Of a stretch of DNA of 64,000 nucleotides, positions 62,035-64,000 are shown piece after piece; the first letter of the stretch is position 1, and every line of letters starts with the position of its first letter. The translations under genes were made by a program, and so were the position numbers. Origin of the DNA: Arsenophonus sp052171895 (lineage in GTDB: Bacteria > Pseudomonadota > Gammaproteobacteria > Enterobacterales > Enterobacteriaceae). Where the stretch lies: NCBI GenBank assembly GCA_052171895.1, contig JBQMRN010000001.1:620001-684000 (forward strand). Reading direction: 5' to 3'. The notes under the pieces were generated by a model. The model was not told the origin of the DNA and ran no database searches. It saw nothing but the letters and a program-made list of their open reading frames with translations.

Positions 62035-62828
62035 CTAAACCAATATATCGTCAAAACGAACTTCTAATGCTGTTATTTGGAGTTAACGCAGTGGTTTTTC
62101 TGTTTTTAATGTCCTAGGGTCACAAGTAGAATTTTAGTAAATTGGTAATCAGTTGTCATTATGCTTTCATTCGGTAAAAGTCATCCGCCTTTTCGGCTAA
62201 TAATAAGTAAAGAAATTTTATTTACCGCTGCGGGCAGAGTATTAATACTTAATTTAGCTTTAGAGTGGAGATTCATTTTTAATAAATCCTCTTTCTCTTC
62301 GCACCAAGAGCCTTAAGAGGTATGGTTGTGGAAATTAAGGAGATTTTGTTTTACGTCCACATTGTTCGTAACCAGAAATGGTAATGCTCTATGTCATTGT
62401 TATTGCTTTTTATTGAGTTTCTCCTAGGTCAAATTTAACATTACAGTGTTCTGAAAGAAGTGGACTAATGATATTGACACTGAGTTCTACTGATTGTTGA
62501 ATACTGAATTCTATTTTTTCCTGCGAGAAATGACTTCTCCAAGATGCAGCTCTACGAGAGATGGATTTTCTGTTTGCGATTATCACATCGCCAGCACCCC
62601 ACCCCCACCAAGCCTAGATTTTGGCTGACTTTTTATTAACCGCAAGTATTTTTCCGATGAAAATAAAATTAGTGCCATTAAATAACTAAATATTTTGTTC
62701 TACACTCATATATACGTAGAACTCAACTAATGTGAGGGGTGTTTTAGTGGCATTATTGATTAATCGTATGATTGTGGTTGATTCTAATGGTTCATGGTGA
62801 TAGATTCCGAAGAACCTGGTATCTCCAT
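62035..62828 (-). pseudogene. rsmE: 16S rRNA m3U1498 methyltransferase, broken
   Basis: Collinear RsmE pieces: IYHHEPLESTTIIRL (about 62765-62810), LFNGTNFIFIGKILAVNKKS (about 62615-62680), the LHLGEVISRRKK region (about 62530), KIEFSIQQSVELSVNIISPL (about 62455-62515), LSEHCNVKFDLGE, YEQCGRK (about 62370), SINTLP (about 62240) and the C-terminus TALEVRFDDILV (about 62035-62070). Multiple stops and shifts. RsmE methylates U1498 of 16S rRNA. Order rsmE-gshB is as in E. coli. Confidence 0.88.
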
Positions 62829-62984
62829 AAGCCATACTTCCTTATAAACTAATTATTAGCAAAAATATACTTATGATAGAGATGGGAAAATAAATTAGCA
62901 AGCTATTTCGTTAGCTATTGATTTTCTTTTTTATTTTACCTATTAATCCCCAAAATGCTCTTATAAGCAGATTATTGTTAATTG
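62829..62984. other. Spacer upstream of rsmE remnant
   Basis: About 155 AT-rich bases; endA is expected here in E. coli order but is not recognisable. Confidence 0.25.
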
Positions 62985-63835
62985 TTACTTTCTATCTTGG
63001 GAAATAGTATGGTTTTTGTTTTGAATAATTTAAGTTTAACTTTGAAGCAATTTTTGATAAACCATAATGGAGATTTATTACTACCTAATAGTAATTTAGA
63101 TAATTCCTGATTGTACATAAAAATATATAGGTGCAAAGTGATCTCAAGCTCTTGACCAGAATTGTAATGATAGCTTTGCAGTCATCTTCTATGTGCCATT
63201 AAATAGCTCGACCATAAATACTATTTGTATCAGGATGCCTCGGTGGGCTAAAAGTCGGCGTTATAATAGGAATCTCTCTGTACACAAACGATTAAATTCC
63301 TGTTTTTTTGGTGCTTGAATCTTTTCGTAGATCAAAAAAGCGATCTGTAAATTCTTTACCATTGTCTGTAAGTAGCTGATGGATAGCCATGGGACATGGT
63401 CGCTTAAAATCATGTAAGAAGCGTCAAGCACATTGGTCGAGGTTTTCGCCTTGAAAAGACGGATAAAAACCCATCAAATGGCATGATCTATACCTAGGAA
63501 AAGATAATATCCTGAAGTTTCTATTGCCATTTTCGGAAGATATTTCACATCTCTATGTAAGATAACTAGGTTTGTAGCTTTTAAACGCTTTATGCTTCGG
63601 CTTCATTGTTTCTTCTTCCCTCATTTCACGCAAATTCTCCATGCCTGCGTAAACAGCAATCCAGGCTAGATCGAGATACAACAGGGTTTTAGGAATTCAG
63701 GTACGACTTTCTAAAAGATCGTCGATAGGAAGAGAAAAAATATTTGTTGCAGAAAAAGACTATGCCTTCCTAAGCAGACGACGCTCTCGCCTGTGAACGA
63801 TGTGGAAATATGACTGTGATCATTAGATTAGTTGG
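62985..63835 (-). mobile_element. Decayed IS481-family element (copy e)
   Basis: Starts TTGGGAAATAGTATGG like copies a and b and continues through the C-terminal and core regions (AATTCTTTACCATTGTCTG; ATGGGTTTTTATCCGTC, both shared with copy a). The 5' end is missing. No open frame over 60 codons. Confidence 0.78.
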
Positions 63836-64000
63836 TAAAGCTTATTGCTTTGCTTGCAAAGCAATATGTAATTACGTCTGTATTTTAATTGTTGTGATTT
63901 CAAATAATCTTCTTCAGGCTAGATAATTCGCCAAATAAAACGACCATACATCATGGAATCTACTCAGCTATCCTTTTAATCAGCTGATATAACTATTCAC
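63836..64000. other. Window edge, unidentified coding remnant
   Basis: Minus-strand sequence near 63900-63960 can be read MMYGRFIWRI then SPEEDYLKSQQLKYRRNYIL, protein-like but unrecognised. A palindrome TATTGCTTTGCTTGCAAAGC + AATA spans 63845-63868. No further call possible. Confidence 0.25.

Overview
Organism. The window is AT-rich (roughly one third G+C by eye) gammaproteobacterial chromosome. Protein sequences and gene neighbourhoods are of Enterobacterales type: tusDCB-rpsL-rpsG-fusA-tuf, secE-nusG-rplKAJL-rpoB, dusB-fis, radD-rplY-yejK, yicC/rph, gshA-argV-serV, gmhB-rRNA operon, rsmE-gshB. A core of translation, transcription, envelope and glutathione genes is intact, while many other genes survive only as eroded but alignable pseudogenes, and about 18 decayed IS256-type copies plus IS481 and IS91 relics fill the gaps. 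This is what a host-restricted insect endosymbiont in mid genome reduction looks like (Arsenophonus- or Sodalis-like lineages are the obvious comparison). I cannot name the species from sequence alone.

Layout. 1-14.3 kb (minus strand): a nearly undisturbed gene-expression block, rpoB (cut by the window edge), rplL, rplJ, rplA, rplK, nusG, secE, tuf, fusA, rpsG, rpsL, then one decayed IS256 copy and tusBCD. In E. coli the rpsL-tufA block and the tufB-secE block lie far apart; here a single tuf gene joins them. 14.3-32.3 kb: mostly decay, with IS481 and IS256 relics around pseudogenes of murP, purM, upp, dusB and crp; fis is the only intact gene. 32.5-41.3 kb: intact waaQ, lysP and rplY among IS256 copies, with radD and yejK remnants. 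41.4-48.6 kb: intact yicC and rph, and a tRNA-Pro gene on a 1-kb segment between two almost identical inverted IS256 arms. 48.6-52.8 kb: intact gshA, tRNA-Arg, tRNA-Ser and gmhB. 52.9-56.3 kb: a decayed rRNA operon in which truncated 16S is fused directly to truncated 23S. 56.5-64 kb: IS91-like, IS256 and IS481 relics, gshB with a single-base shift in an A11 run, and a decayed rsmE.

How the genes fit together. The intact set serves ribosome and RNA-polymerase synthesis, tRNA 2-thiolation (TusBCD), LPS inner-core heptose supply and addition (GmhB, WaaQ), glutathione synthesis (GshA and probably GshB), lysine uptake (LysP), RNA processing (Rph, YicC) and the nucleoid protein Fis. The lost set covers global carbon control (crp), purine synthesis and uracil salvage (purM, upp; pyrE is also absent next to rph), MurNAc uptake (murP), an rRNA operon, RNA modification (dusB, rsmE) and DNA-repair accessories (radD). 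I found no clear new defence or metabolic system. The best candidates for unusual biology are the inverted-repeat tRNA-Pro segment, possible slippage rescue of gshB, the dead rRNA operon and the tuf-joined operon fusion.
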